Shown here: positions 49,911-59,956 of the stretch, piece after piece | Numbering within the stretch: the first letter of the stretch is position 1 | Layout: the number at the start of each line of letters is the position of its first letter | Source: Cellvibrio polysaccharolyticus | GTDB taxonomy: Bacteria; Pseudomonadota; Gammaproteobacteria; Pseudomonadales; Cellvibrionaceae | NCBI RefSeq assembly: GCF_015182315.1 | Contig: NZ_PRDL01000001.1 | Coordinates: 2,728,001-2,792,000, forward strand | Direction: 5' to 3' | Length of the DNA stretch: 64,000 nucleotides | Notes under the pieces: generated by a model | Told to the model about the DNA's origin: nothing | Database searches by the model: none | What the model saw: only the letters and a program-made list of their open reading frames with translations | Made by a program: the position numbers and the translations under genes

Positions 49911-49951
49911 CATCATTACTGGCGCAATCTATTTTTGCGCCAGTAATGATG
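49911..49951. terminator. Long hairpin between ylqF and nspC
   Basis: A 17-bp perfect stem (CATCATTACTGGCGCAA and its complement, seven-base loop) lies 29 bases after ylqF and 143 bases after the convergent nspC stop. On the minus strand it is followed by TTTGTTGTG; the plus side lacks a T run. It is probably a weak two-way terminator. Confidence 0.5.
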
Positions 49952-50093
49952 AATTCAAAGTTTCCTGACAATTAACGAACAGCCTGCCTGCCGGATAACA
50001 ATAGGCTGGCAAACGCGGACAACGTTAAACAAGCCCACCTTTACCAGCGACCCGCACGATTGCCACCTGCTGGCATTACATGCGAATTACCCA

Positions 50094-51257
50094 TCAGGAA
50101 AGGCGGTTTTTAAAATCGTCGTAGCCAAACTCGCGCACAACACGTAACTCATCAGTACGCGAATCCCACAAGGCGATAGCCGGCAAATTAATGCCGTTAA
50201 AGGTTGTGGTTTTCACCATGGTGTAATGGGCCATGTCATCAAACATCAAACGCTGCCCTACCGCGAGAGGCTGCTCAAAACTGTAATCACCAATCACGTC
50301 ACCGGCGAGGCAAGTCATCCCCCCCAACCGATAGGTATAAGCTTTTTCATCGGGCAAACCGGCCTCCAGCACGTCGGCGCGGTAAGGCATTTCCAGCACG
50401 TCCGGCATATGGCAGGTTGCGGAAGTATCGAGAATAGCCTGCGGCATGGTATTCCAGGTGAGATCCAACACCTCGGTTACCAGCACACCACTGTGAATAG
50501 CAACCGCTTCACCAGGCTCCAGATAAACCTGCACACCGTAGCGACCGGAAAATTCCTTTACCAGCTGAATCAATTCATCGACCTGATAATCTTCACGGCT
50601 GATGTGGTGCCCGCCACCAAAATTTACCCAATCCATCTGCGGTAACCACTGGCCGAATTTTTCTTCAACGGCTTTTACCGTCCTGGCAAGCGGCGGTACA
50701 TCCTGTTGGCAAAGCGTATGAAAATGCAGGCCGGAAATACCGTCGAGCAAGTCATCACGAAATTGTGATAACGGAATACCCATACGTGAACAAGGCGCGC
50801 AGGGATCATAAATAGGTACATCGCCTTCGGAATGTTCAGGGTTGATGCGCAAACCGAATTGCAGTTGCGGACGCAGTTCCCGCGCGGCCATCGCCAGCGG
50901 CTTGAACCGCTCCCATTGGGAGAAGGAGTTGAATAAGACGTGATCGGCAATTTTCAGAATTTCTTTGAGATCATCTTCTTTATAGGCCGCCGAGTAGCAA
51001 TGCACTTCGCCACCGAATTCCTCAAAACCCAAACGGGCTTCATGCAGCCCACTGGCGCAAGTACCCGACACATATTTGCCAATTAACGGTGCAAGGCTCC
51101 AGCAGGAAAAAGCTTTTAAAGCGGCCAGCACTTTTGCGCCACTTTCCTGTTGCACACGATGCAGAATTTGCAGATTACGCTCAACAGCGGCTTTGTCGAT
51201 AACAAAACAGGGAGATGGTACGCGGTTGGGATTGAATTGTTTAAAGCTTGAAGGCAT
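50094..51257 (-). CDS. nspC: Carboxynorspermidine decarboxylase
   Basis: NspC is a PLP enzyme of the alanine-racemase fold that decarboxylates carboxyspermidine or carboxynorspermidine, the last step of the alternative spermidine route. The 387 residues show PCFVIDKAAVERNL, the PLP Lys region LAALKAFSCW, and HISREDYQ. ATG 51257 is preferred; an in-frame ATG at 51287 adds ten residues but lies inside the left arm of a palindromic element. The synthase gene is upstream, separated by two such elements. Confidence 0.92.
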   Translation of the reverse strand: MPSSFKQFNPNRVPSPCFVIDKAAVERNLQILHRVQQESGAKVLAALKAFSCWSLAPLIGKYVSGTCASGLHEARLGFEEFGGEVHCYSAAYKEDDLKEILKIADHVLFNSFSQWERFKPLAMAARELRPQLQFGLRINPEHSEGDVPIYDPCAPCSRMGIPLSQFRDDLLDGISGLHFHTLCQQDVPPLARTVKAVEEKFGQWLPQMDWVNFGGGHHISREDYQVDELIQLVKEFSGRYGVQVYLEPGEAVAIHSGVLVTEVLDLTWNTMPQAILDTSATCHMPDVLEMPYRADVLEAGLPDEKAYTYRLGGMTCLAGDVIGDYSFEQPLAVGQRLMFDDMAHYTMVKTTTFNGINLPAIALWDSRTDELRVVREFGYDDFKNRLS

Positions 51258-51282
51258 TGGAGTATCTACTCTCAGGGAAGAC

Positions 51283-51393
51283 GGCATTCAGGCTGCAACA
51301 TACGTACGGAACACGCTGTAAACCCGTCCATGGGGCTCAACGACAGCATCCCTGCTGTCGATGGTTCCGTACGTATGTTGCAGCCTGAATGCC
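51283..51393 (+). repeat. Palindromic intergenic element, copy 2
   Basis: Perfect 30-bp outer arms (51283-51312 and 51364-51393) flank a 51-base centre. The centre has the shared core (ACGCTGTAAACCCG from 51313, GTCCATGG at 51326-51333) and an inner hairpin: CGACAGCA (51341-51348), loop TCCC, TGCTGTCG (51353-51360). The outer arm sequence is unlike that of copies 1 and 3. Confidence 0.9.
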
Positions 51394-51507
51394 TGTGCCA
51401 AATGACATAATTTGGCGCAACTGAACTACTGAAATCACTACCAAATAACGACACACCGGATTCAACATTCGATATTAATTTTTTAAAACTGGCACATTGT
51501 TCGGGGC

Positions 51508-51605
51508 TTGGGTAACAGGGTTGGCGTGACCGTCGCTCGCAGGGATGCGAGCGTCGAGCCCCCATGGACGGGTTCACGGCGTGTCACGCCAACCCTGTTA
51601 CCCAA
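51508..51605 (-). repeat. Palindromic intergenic element, copy 3 (inverted)
   Basis: Perfect 23-bp outer arms (51508-51530 and 51583-51605) flank a 52-base centre whose minus strand matches copy 2. It contains CCATGGAC at 51562-51569 (core) and the inner hairpin CGCTCGCA (51534-51541), loop GGGA, TGCGAGCG (51546-51553). Three of eight inner-stem pairs differ from copy 2, each with the compensating change. Confidence 0.9.
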
Positions 51606-51619
51606 CCCGAAACCGATTA

Positions 51620-52828
51620 TCAGTCTTTCATTTCCGCAGCATTGGCTTCAGTTACATCCGTAACCTGCCAGGGCAAACCGTATTTGTTCAGGTCTTCCAT
51701 AAACGGATCCGGATCAAACTGCTCCATATTCCAAACGCCAGGCGCTTTCCATTTGCCCTCCAGAATCATCTTCGCCCCGATCATTGCCGGCACACCGGTG
51801 GTGTAGGAAATGGCTTGCGACTGAACTTCGGCATAACAGGCTTCGTGATCACAGGTGTTATAAATAAAGACGATTTTTTCTTTGCCGTCTTTAATACCGC
51901 GCGCCAGACAACCAATACAGGTTTTACCTTTGGTTAACGGGCCCAGGCTGGCCGGGTCAGGCAACAGGGCTTTAAGGAACTGCAACGGAATAATTTCCTT
52001 GCCTTCAAACATGATTGGCTCAATGCCAGTCATGCCGACATTGCCCAACACTTCCAAATGCTTCAGATAGTTGTCGGAGAAAGTCATCCAGAAACGGGCG
52101 CGTTTGATTTCCGGCAAGTGTTTGGTAATGGACTCCAGCTCTTCGTGGTACATCATGTAAATTTTCTTCGGGCCGATTTCTGCCGGGAAGTCATAAACAC
52201 GATTGACAGATAAAGGATCGGTTTCAACCCACTCACCATTTTCCCAGTAACGGCCTTTGGCGGTAACTTCACGGATATTGATTTCCGGATTGAAGTTGGT
52301 CGCGAACGGCTTGCCATGATCACCGGCATTACAGTCGATGATGTCCAGATAATGGATTTCATCAAAGTAATGTTTTTTCAAATAGGCGGTGTAAACATTG
52401 GTTACACCCGGGTCAAAACCTGAACCCAGCAACGCGGTCAAACCGGCATTTTTGAAACGATCCTGGTAATCCCACTGCCAGGAGTATTCAAATTTGGCCG
52501 TTTCCGGCGGTTCGTAGTTGGCGGTATCCAGATAATCAATACCCGCTTCAAGGCAGGCATCCATGATGTGCAGATCCTGGTATGGCAAAGCCACATTAAT
52601 AACCAGATCCGGTTTTTCCTTATTCAGCAATGCAACCAGCTCGGGCACGTTGTCGGCATCGACTTGGGCGGTGCGGATTGGACGTTTGAGCTGCGCAGCA
52701 ATGGCTTTGCATTTTGCCTCAGTACGACTGGCGAGGACAATTTCAGTGAATACTTCCGGCAACTGGGCACACTTGTGAACGACAACGCCACCCACACCAC
52801 CAGCACCGATAATCAGAACTTTAGCCAT
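51620..52828 (-). CDS. Carboxynorspermidine synthase (saccharopine dehydrogenase family)
   Basis: The 402-residue protein begins with the NAD(P) motif VLIIGAGGVGG and keeps LDTANYEPP and LLGSGFDPGVTNVY, as in bacterial carboxy(nor)spermidine synthases. This enzyme joins putrescine or diaminopropane to aspartate semialdehyde reductively. Family resemblance to lysine-forming saccharopine dehydrogenases is general, but the neighbours speA and nspC support the polyamine role. Confidence 0.9.
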   Translation of the reverse strand: MAKVLIIGAGGVGGVVVHKCAQLPEVFTEIVLASRTEAKCKAIAAQLKRPIRTAQVDADNVPELVALLNKEKPDLVINVALPYQDLHIMDACLEAGIDYLDTANYEPPETAKFEYSWQWDYQDRFKNAGLTALLGSGFDPGVTNVYTAYLKKHYFDEIHYLDIIDCNAGDHGKPFATNFNPEINIREVTAKGRYWENGEWVETDPLSVNRVYDFPAEIGPKKIYMMYHEELESITKHLPEIKRARFWMTFSDNYLKHLEVLGNVGMTGIEPIMFEGKEIIPLQFLKALLPDPASLGPLTKGKTCIGCLARGIKDGKEKIVFIYNTCDHEACYAEVQSQAISYTTGVPAMIGAKMILEGKWKAPGVWNMEQFDPDPFMEDLNKYGLPWQVTDVTEANAAEMKD

Positions 52829-52867
52829 GAATTACCTTCCGTATAACCTGATATAAAAATGGTTTTA

Positions 52868-52901
52868 GCCGTGCAGTGACTTCAATGAAGTTGCTGCACG
52901 G
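52868..52901 (-). promoter_or_regulatory. Hairpin between speA and the synthase gene
   Basis: GCCGTGCAG (52868-52876) pairs with CTGCACGGC (52893-52901), with further partial pairing inside. No T run follows on the minus strand, so it is more likely an RNA-processing or attenuation structure than a strong terminator. Confidence 0.45.
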
Positions 52902-52923
52902 CGTGAATAATGAAATAAAGGAG

Positions 52924-54843
52924 TTACCGCTCGAAATAGGTGTAGCCACGCAAGCTTTCTGAATAGGCAGCCAGCATCTGTTGACGATCAGCAATGGTAA
53001 TGATGCCATCGCGCACCGCTTGCTCAGCGGTAGAACGAAATTGCTGATAGAGCGCGTTAGGGTCGTATTCCACGTAACTCAACACGTCCGCAATGCTGTC
53101 GCCGTGCAGCTCATGCACAAAATCAATGGTGCTGTCTGCATTGATGCGCACGCTGGCAACGTTGGTATCCCCGAAGAGGTTGTGCAAATCGCCCAGAGTT
53201 TCCTGGTAAGCACCAACCAGGAATACGCCCAGATAATATTCTTCACCCACGTTAATCGGATGCAGCGCCAGCGTGCTGGCGTCACCGTGGGGGCCGGCGA
53301 ATTTTTTCAATTTTCCGTCACAATCGCAGGTCAAATCGGCAATGATTGCCTGCCGGGTTGGCTCTTCGTTGAGACGGTGAATCGGCATAACCGGAAAGAC
53401 TTGCTCAATCGCCCAGGAGTCCGGCAGCGATTGAAAGACACTGAAGTTTCCGTAATAAATATCGGCCAATTGTTGTGGCAGGGTTTCCAGCTCAGCGGGG
53501 ATACGCTTCATCTGTGGCAACAACTGAACAATTTTTTGTAACCCGGCCAGATAGATATTTTCACCCAAGGCGCGATTGCGCAATGAAATATCACCGCGGT
53601 GAAACAAATCGCGGATCTGATCGCGGTAGTAAATAACGTCGTTGTAACTTTCCTGCAAACTGGATGTTTTGATTTCGGAAAGCGAATGCCACAAATTTTC
53701 GATCATTTCGTGGCAGTCGGACGGCAGTGTTTCCGGTAAAGGGCTTGGCTCGAAATGGGTGATATCGAGAATATTGAACAATAAAATGGCGGTGTGTGCG
53801 ACAGTGGCACGACCCGATTCGGTAACAATCACCGGGTGTGCAATGTCGTGTTCATCCAGCGATTCCTGAATCGCTTCTACCACGTCGATGCAATATTCTT
53901 TTACCGAGTAGTTGCGGCTGTGACCGCTGGTGCTGGAGGTGCCGTCATAGTCGATAGCCAGACCACCACCGAGATCCATATAGCCCAGCGGCGCGCCTTC
54001 ACCGATCAATTCAATGTAGTAGCGACAGGCCTCCAGGACACCGGCGCGGATGCTGCGGATGTTGGGAATTTGTGAGCCCAAATGAAAGTGCAGCAACTGA
54101 AAGCAGTGCAACAAATTGGCATCGCGCAAGATATCTACCACGTTTACCAGCTCATTGGTGTTCAAACCAAACAAGCTGCGATCACCGCTGTCTTCCGCCC
54201 AGTGACCTTCTACTTTGGTGGACAATTTCAAACGTACGCCAACCAGTGGCTCGATACCCAGCACACGGCTGCGCTCTATTACCAGCGCCAGTTCCGTAAG
54301 CGTTTCCAATACGAAGAAACATTTGAAACCCAGCTTGCAAGCCTGCAAGCCGAGATCAATAAACTCCGCATCCTTGTAGCCGTTACAAATGATCAGGCTT
54401 TCGCGATTTTTCAGCGTTGCCAGGGCGATCATCAGTTCCGCTTTACTGCCTGCTTCAAGGCCGTGGTTGTAACGCTCACCAAAGCGGGCAATTTCAGCAA
54501 TCACGTGATTTTGCTGATTCACCTTGATAGGAAACGCACCGCGATAATGGTTTTGATAACCGCTCATACGAATCGCGTCTGCAAAGGATTCGTTCAGGGT
54601 ACTTATACGGGTGTCGATCAGATTTTCCAACCGCAGCAACACCGGCATATCCAGCCCGCGCTGCTTTAAACCGTCAATAATTTCCGTTAACGAGACAGCG
54701 GCTTCGCCTTCTGCCGTCGGCGCTTTTACCTGCACGTCGCCAGCGTCGGAAACGCCAAAGTAGCCGTTACTCCACTCGTCAATGCCATATAATTCAGCGG
54801 ATTTACGCGCTGACCAGGTTTCGGTTTTTTCGGTTGTCGTCAA
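52924..54843 (-). CDS. speA: Biosynthetic arginine decarboxylase
   Basis: SpeA decarboxylates arginine to agmatine, a putrescine precursor. The 639-residue PLP enzyme has YGIDEWSNGYFGV at the start and the PLP segment FPIKVNQQ. It also has HFHLGSQIPNI, YMDLGGGLAIDYDGT and a normal C-terminus. It starts with TTG at 54843, directly preceded by an in-frame TAA, with GGTGG seven bases ahead; no ATG lies nearby. It heads a speA-synthase-nspC group. speB or agmatine deiminase genes are not in the window. Confidence 0.93.
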   Translation of the reverse strand: MTTTEKTETWSARKSAELYGIDEWSNGYFGVSDAGDVQVKAPTAEGEAAVSLTEIIDGLKQRGLDMPVLLRLENLIDTRISTLNESFADAIRMSGYQNHYRGAFPIKVNQQNHVIAEIARFGERYNHGLEAGSKAELMIALATLKNRESLIICNGYKDAEFIDLGLQACKLGFKCFFVLETLTELALVIERSRVLGIEPLVGVRLKLSTKVEGHWAEDSGDRSLFGLNTNELVNVVDILRDANLLHCFQLLHFHLGSQIPNIRSIRAGVLEACRYYIELIGEGAPLGYMDLGGGLAIDYDGTSSTSGHSRNYSVKEYCIDVVEAIQESLDEHDIAHPVIVTESGRATVAHTAILLFNILDITHFEPSPLPETLPSDCHEMIENLWHSLSEIKTSSLQESYNDVIYYRDQIRDLFHRGDISLRNRALGENIYLAGLQKIVQLLPQMKRIPAELETLPQQLADIYYGNFSVFQSLPDSWAIEQVFPVMPIHRLNEEPTRQAIIADLTCDCDGKLKKFAGPHGDASTLALHPINVGEEYYLGVFLVGAYQETLGDLHNLFGDTNVASVRINADSTIDFVHELHGDSIADVLSYVEYDPNALYQQFRSTAEQAVRDGIITIADRQQMLAAYSESLRGYTYFER

Positions 54844-54866
54844 TTATTCACCACCCCGTAAAAGAG

Positions 54867-54884
54867 ACAGGCCTTGTGGCCTGT
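54867..54884 (-). promoter_or_regulatory. Hairpin in the speA leader
   Basis: ACAGGCC and GGCCTGT form a 7-bp stem with a four-base loop 24 bases ahead of the speA start. On the minus strand it is followed by CTCTTTTAC, so it may be a weak leader terminator or attenuator. Confidence 0.4.
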
Positions 54885-55086
54885 GGGAAGAGAACTGCTG
54901 TCGGCATGAATACCGGCCACAGCACAGGAAAAGATAAGGGCGCGCAATTTTCCACATTTTTGCGCAAAAATAAAGCTTTTCAGCCTCATTTTTATCGCAT
55001 TACAACACTATTCAGCCTTGAATACGTGATTATTCGAGGTCAAATTTTGCTTGGAACACAGCCATCGCCGCTACCCATGACATTTA

Positions 55087-55734
55087 TCAGCGCAGAAAAG
55101 TGAAATTGACACTATCCAGGAGAGGTTTATAGGCGCGCTCGGCAGCCCTGTTATCCGGAAATTCACTCGCATCGCTGCGCTCAATAGTGACTACAAAACG
55201 ATCATCAATCACCGAATACAAAGGCCCGGCACCACCGCTGCGGGCAAAGGTCACTGCCGCGTCTTCTCCGATAGAGGTCTTGAGGATGATGGGCAAATAA
55301 GCTTCGCCACCAAAAAATGCCAACATTTCAGGGCTGGCCTCAACCTCTTCAAGCGTCCGTTTGGTGGAATCAACTATCCCTTTGGCCATCCCGTAGGACA
55401 GGGCATTAGCGTGCTTGATCATGTCTGCCATCCCCAACGCAGCAATGTTAGACGGCAACTCTGCCTTGGAATCCACTATTTGGACGCTGATGCGCAACTC
55501 ACCTTTTTCCCAAAAACGACTAGCCTGGTTGTAGGCGCAATTGGTACGGGCATATTCCGCTACCGTGAGAGACCGTGGGGCTGGCAACGCCGACAGGAGC
55601 ACTCTGTTACACCCCTCCTCCATACCTTCCAGGTTCGCCGCTATCTCATCCCGATCACTCGACTGCCCGCAACCGGACAATCCGGCCGCCATCAATAAGG
55701 TAGCCAACAAAGGTGCTTTAAACCGAATATTCAT
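55087..55734 (-). CDS. Hypothetical lipoprotein
   Basis: The 215-residue protein has a clear lipoprotein signal (positively charged start, hydrophobic stretch, lipobox LSGC with Cys at residue 22). The mature part contains two further Cys (CNRVLL and TNCAYNQ), which may form a disulfide. No family was recognised. It is flanked by speA downstream (243-base gap) and a 375-base gap upstream, so it looks monocistronic. Confidence 0.65.
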   Translation of the reverse strand: MNIRFKAPLLATLLMAAGLSGCGQSSDRDEIAANLEGMEEGCNRVLLSALPAPRSLTVAEYARTNCAYNQASRFWEKGELRISVQIVDSKAELPSNIAALGMADMIKHANALSYGMAKGIVDSTKRTLEEVEASPEMLAFFGGEAYLPIILKTSIGEDAAVTFARSGGAGPLYSVIDDRFVVTIERSDASEFPDNRAAERAYKPLLDSVNFTFLR

Positions 55735-56109
55735 AGTCCTTTCCTTTCTCCAGGTTCATCTTGTGCGCCCATCGAGGCTACACAATCTCTACCTATTTTA
55801 TAGACCGAACGGAAACCCGGCTGTGATTGAGGCGATGTAAAACGCATTTATCATGACGCTCAATGTCGTTAATCTTCATGACAGGAAGATGACAAATGGC
55901 CGTTTTTTGCCGGTATTGAGCGTGTGAAGCGCGCCTGAGCTACCGGGAAGATGAAAAAAAGAGGGTGGCAAACTGAACTCGCAGCAGGAGCCGTGTTACT
56001 TATAGCCTGATCCGAAAGGTGCATCTCCGGCAATAGCCAAAGGTTTAGCGCAGACGGACAGGCATAAAAAAACGGCCCGAAGGCCGTTTTTTTTTAACGC
56101 CTGAAGATA
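55735..56109. other. Gene-free stretch between sucD and lipoprotein gene
   Basis: Only the sucD terminator near 56066-56095 is recognised. The rest is ordinary sequence with short open frames, including a 19-codon plus-strand frame at 55951 that has nothing to support it. The lipoprotein promoter is expected here but no clear boxes were found. Confidence 0.5.
56066..56095 (-). terminator. Terminator of the suc operon
   Basis: A stem AAACGGCC-CGAA-GGCCGTTT with long A and T runs on both sides lies just after the sucD stop. It can act in both directions, and its place suits the end of the sucABlpdsucCD transcript. Confidence 0.88.
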
Positions 56110-56982
56110 TTACCAGCCGGTAACTTCTTTCAGTGCTTTACCGATATCAGCCAAGCTTTTAACGGTTTTAACACCGGCGTCTTCCAGCGCTGCAAACTTC
56201 TCGTCTGCAGTACCTTTACCACCGGAGATAATCGCACCGGCGTGACCCATGCGCTTACCTGCAGGTGCAGTTACACCGGCAATGTAAGATACAACCGGCT
56301 TGGTAACGTTAGCTTTGATGTAAGCAGCCGCTTCTTCTTCAGCGGAACCACCAATCTCACCAATCATTACGATAGCTTCGGTCTGCGGATCGTTCTGGAA
56401 CAACTTCAGAATGTCGATGAAGTTGGAACCCGGAATCGGGTCACCACCAATACCAACACAGGTAGACTGGCCAAAACCGTAATCAGTGGTTTGTTTTACC
56501 GCTTCATAGGTCAAGGTGCCTGAACGGGAAACGATACCCACTTTACCTGGCTTGTGAATGTGACCTGGCATGATGCCGATCTTGCACTCGCCCGGAGTGA
56601 TTACACCTGGGCAGTTAGGGCCGATCAGGGTAACGCCCAGCTCGTCGCACTTCACTTTCGCATCCAGCATATCGAGGGTAGGAATACCTTCGGTAATACA
56701 AACGATCAGCTTGATGCCGCCGTTTGCTGCTTCCAGGATGGAATCCTTACAGAAAGGTGCCGGAACATAGATGACAGAGGCATCTGCACCGGTCGCTTCA
56801 ACGGCTTCTTTTACCGTATTGAATACTGGCAGGCCGAGGTGAGTTTGACCACCTTTACCCGGCGTTACACCACCAACCATTTTGGTGCCGTAAGCAATAG
56901 CCTGTTCAGAGTGGAATGTGCCCTGAGCACCAGTAAAACCCTGGCAAATAACTTTGGTATCTTTGTTAATCAAAACGCTCAT
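56110..56982 (-). CDS. sucD: Succinyl-CoA synthetase alpha subunit
   Basis: SucD binds CoA and carries the phosphohistidine. The 290 residues show the CoA-binding start ([17 protein letters not shown]), [10 protein letters not shown], and the active His in [11 protein letters not shown] near residue 246. It lies 10 bases after sucC and ends the operon. Confidence 0.97.
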   Translation of the reverse strand: MSVLINKDTKVICQGFTGAQGTFHSEQAIAYGTKMVGGVTPGKGGQTHLGLPVFNTVKEAVEATGADASVIYVPAPFCKDSILEAANGGIKLIVCITEGIPTLDMLDAKVKCDELGVTLIGPNCPGVITPGECKIGIMPGHIHKPGKVGIVSRSGTLTYEAVKQTTDYGFGQSTCVGIGGDPIPGSNFIDILKLFQNDPQTEAIVMIGEIGGSAEEEAAAYIKANVTKPVVSYIAGVTAPAGKRMGHAGAIISGGKGTADEKFAALEDAGVKTVKSLADIGKALKEVTGW

Positions 56983-56992
56983 GACTCACCCC

Positions 56993-58159
56993 TTACGCGT
57001 TGGCAGCAGCGGCAACAACTTGCTTGGCAGCGCCAGTCAAGTCGGTGTCTGCGATGATGTTGAGGCCACTTTCGGACAGAACTTTGGCACCCAGCTCGGC
57101 GTTGTTACCTTGCAGGCGAACAACAACCGGCACTTTCACGCCAACTTCTTTAACGGCACCGATCACACCTTCAGCGATCATGTCACAACGCACGATACCA
57201 CCGAAGATATTGATGAATACGGCTTTAACAGCGGTATCGGACAGGATGATTTTGAACGCTTCAACAACGCGCTCTTTGGTTGCGCCGCCGCCAACATCCA
57301 GGAAGTTGGCCGGTTGGCCACCATGCAGTTTAACGATGTCCATGGTACCCATTGCCAGACCGGCGCCGTTTACCATACAACCGATATCACCACCGAGTGC
57401 AACATAGTTCAGTTCCCAGGCAGCAGCGTGTGCTTCACGCGCATCTTCCTGAGTAGGATCCTGCATTTCTTTCAGTTCCGGGTGACGGTACAGCGCATTG
57501 CTGTCGATAACCAGTTTGGCATCGAGGCAGTGCAGATTACCTTCCGGAGTGATAACCAGCGGGTTAACTTCCAGCAGCGCCAGATCTTTGTCTTTAAAGA
57601 GCTTGGCCAGACCGAGGAAAATGTTAACGAACTGATTGATTTGTTTGCCTTCCAGACCCAACTGGAATGCCAGTTCACGCGCCTGGAACGGCTGAGCACC
57701 CACCAGCGGATCGATGGTTGCTTTCAGAATTTTTTCAGGGGTTTCGTGAGCGACTTTCTCGATCTCAACACCACCTTCAGTGGACGCCATGAAAACGATA
57801 CGACGGCTGGAGCGATCAACAACTGCACCCAGGTAAAGTTCTTTGGCGATGTCGGTACAGGTTTCCACCAGAATACGACTAACTGGCTGGCCTTTTTCAT
57901 CAGTTTGGTAAGTAACCAGGTTATTACCCAACCATTTTTGAGCAAATGCTTCGATTTCAGCTTTGGTCTTGACCAGCTTTACGCCGCCCGCTTTACCGCG
58001 GCCACCAGCGTGAACCTGGGCTTTAACGACAAACATATCGCCGCCAATTTTATCGGCTGCTTCTACCGCTTCAGCGACAGTTGCAGCTGCAATGCCTTTA
58101 GATACAGGCAAACCATACTGGGCAAACAATTGCTTACCCTGATACTCGTGCAAATTCAT
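56993..58159 (-). CDS. sucC: Succinyl-CoA synthetase beta subunit
   Basis: SucC is the nucleotide-binding ATP-grasp subunit that, with SucD, makes succinate and ATP or GTP. The 388-residue protein starts [12 protein letters not shown] and keeps [23 protein letters not shown] and [11 protein letters not shown]. It lies 251 bases after lpdA, a gap that holds nested palindromes. Confidence 0.97.
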   Translation of the reverse strand: MNLHEYQGKQLFAQYGLPVSKGIAAATVAEAVEAADKIGGDMFVVKAQVHAGGRGKAGGVKLVKTKAEIEAFAQKWLGNNLVTYQTDEKGQPVSRILVETCTDIAKELYLGAVVDRSSRRIVFMASTEGGVEIEKVAHETPEKILKATIDPLVGAQPFQARELAFQLGLEGKQINQFVNIFLGLAKLFKDKDLALLEVNPLVITPEGNLHCLDAKLVIDSNALYRHPELKEMQDPTQEDAREAHAAAWELNYVALGGDIGCMVNGAGLAMGTMDIVKLHGGQPANFLDVGGGATKERVVEAFKIILSDTAVKAVFINIFGGIVRCDMIAEGVIGAVKEVGVKVPVVVRLQGNNAELGAKVLSESGLNIIADTDLTGAAKQVVAAAANA

Positions 58160-58308
58160 GGTGTTGTTCCATTTGACGAATTGTCAGACCTGAGGATAAC
58201 GATCATGCAGGCTAACAAAAATTATCGATGGCAAAACCGTCTTGTGAACGTTTTTGCCCCCTGGAGGAGTTGAAAACTCCGGGCTCTCCGGTGTTTGGTG
58301 GATCAAAA

Positions 58309-58401
58309 GCGGGTCATGCGCATACAAACCGGTAAACACGGCGCCCACATGAATGCGCATTCATGTGGGCATCTGGCAGTTCATCAAGCACGTCGACCCG
58401 C
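58309..58401. repeat. Nested inverted repeats between lpdA and sucC
   Basis: A perfect 28-base palindrome (58343-58370, arms GCCCACATGAAT / ATTCATGTGGGC around GCGC) lies inside outer 7-base arms GCGGGTC (58309-58315) and GACCCGC (58395-58401). No T run follows on either side. It does not share the core of the other palindromic elements. It may stabilise or process mRNA within the operon. Confidence 0.6.
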
Positions 58402-58410
58402 GAGGTAATC

Positions 58411-59868
<1,458 letters not shown>

Positions 59869-59878
59869 TCAGGCTGAA

Positions 59879-59901
59879 ACCTCTGCCTTGTGAGCAGAGG
59901 T
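59879..59901 (-). promoter_or_regulatory. Hairpin between sucB and lpdA
   Basis: ACCTCTGC and GCAGAGGT form an 8-bp stem around a seven-base loop in the 106-base sucB-lpdA gap. There is no T run; it may adjust the ratio of the two messages. Confidence 0.4.
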
Positions 59902-59956
59902 CATTGAAAGAAAGAGCTGCCTTGCGGTACTCAGAGCTCTCACGCAAACAGGGTTA

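Larger units (their letters stand above)
51258..51619. other. Gap between nspC and its synthase gene, with two palindromic elements
   Basis: No gene is supported. The stretch is mostly two palindromic intergenic elements in opposite orientation (51283-51393 and 51508-51605), separated by about 115 bases with no visible feature. Confidence 0.7.

Noticed and set aside
51272..51577. Minus-strand open frame of 101 codons across the palindromic elements
   Set aside because: The frame exists because of the repeat sequence. Its translation just reads the element core and arms, has no family and no ribosome site.
51283..51605. Palindromic elements considered as integron attC sites
   Set aside because: They lack the GTTRRRY boxes and the usual asymmetry, no integrase is present, and the arms are perfect palindromes.
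51545..51937. Plus-strand open frame of 130 codons starting in element copy 3
   Set aside because: It runs from the element into the antisense of carboxynorspermidine synthase and has no coding character of its own.
55951..56010. 19-codon plus-strand frame resembling a truncated signal peptide
   Set aside because: Too short and without context; it stops after the hydrophobic stretch.
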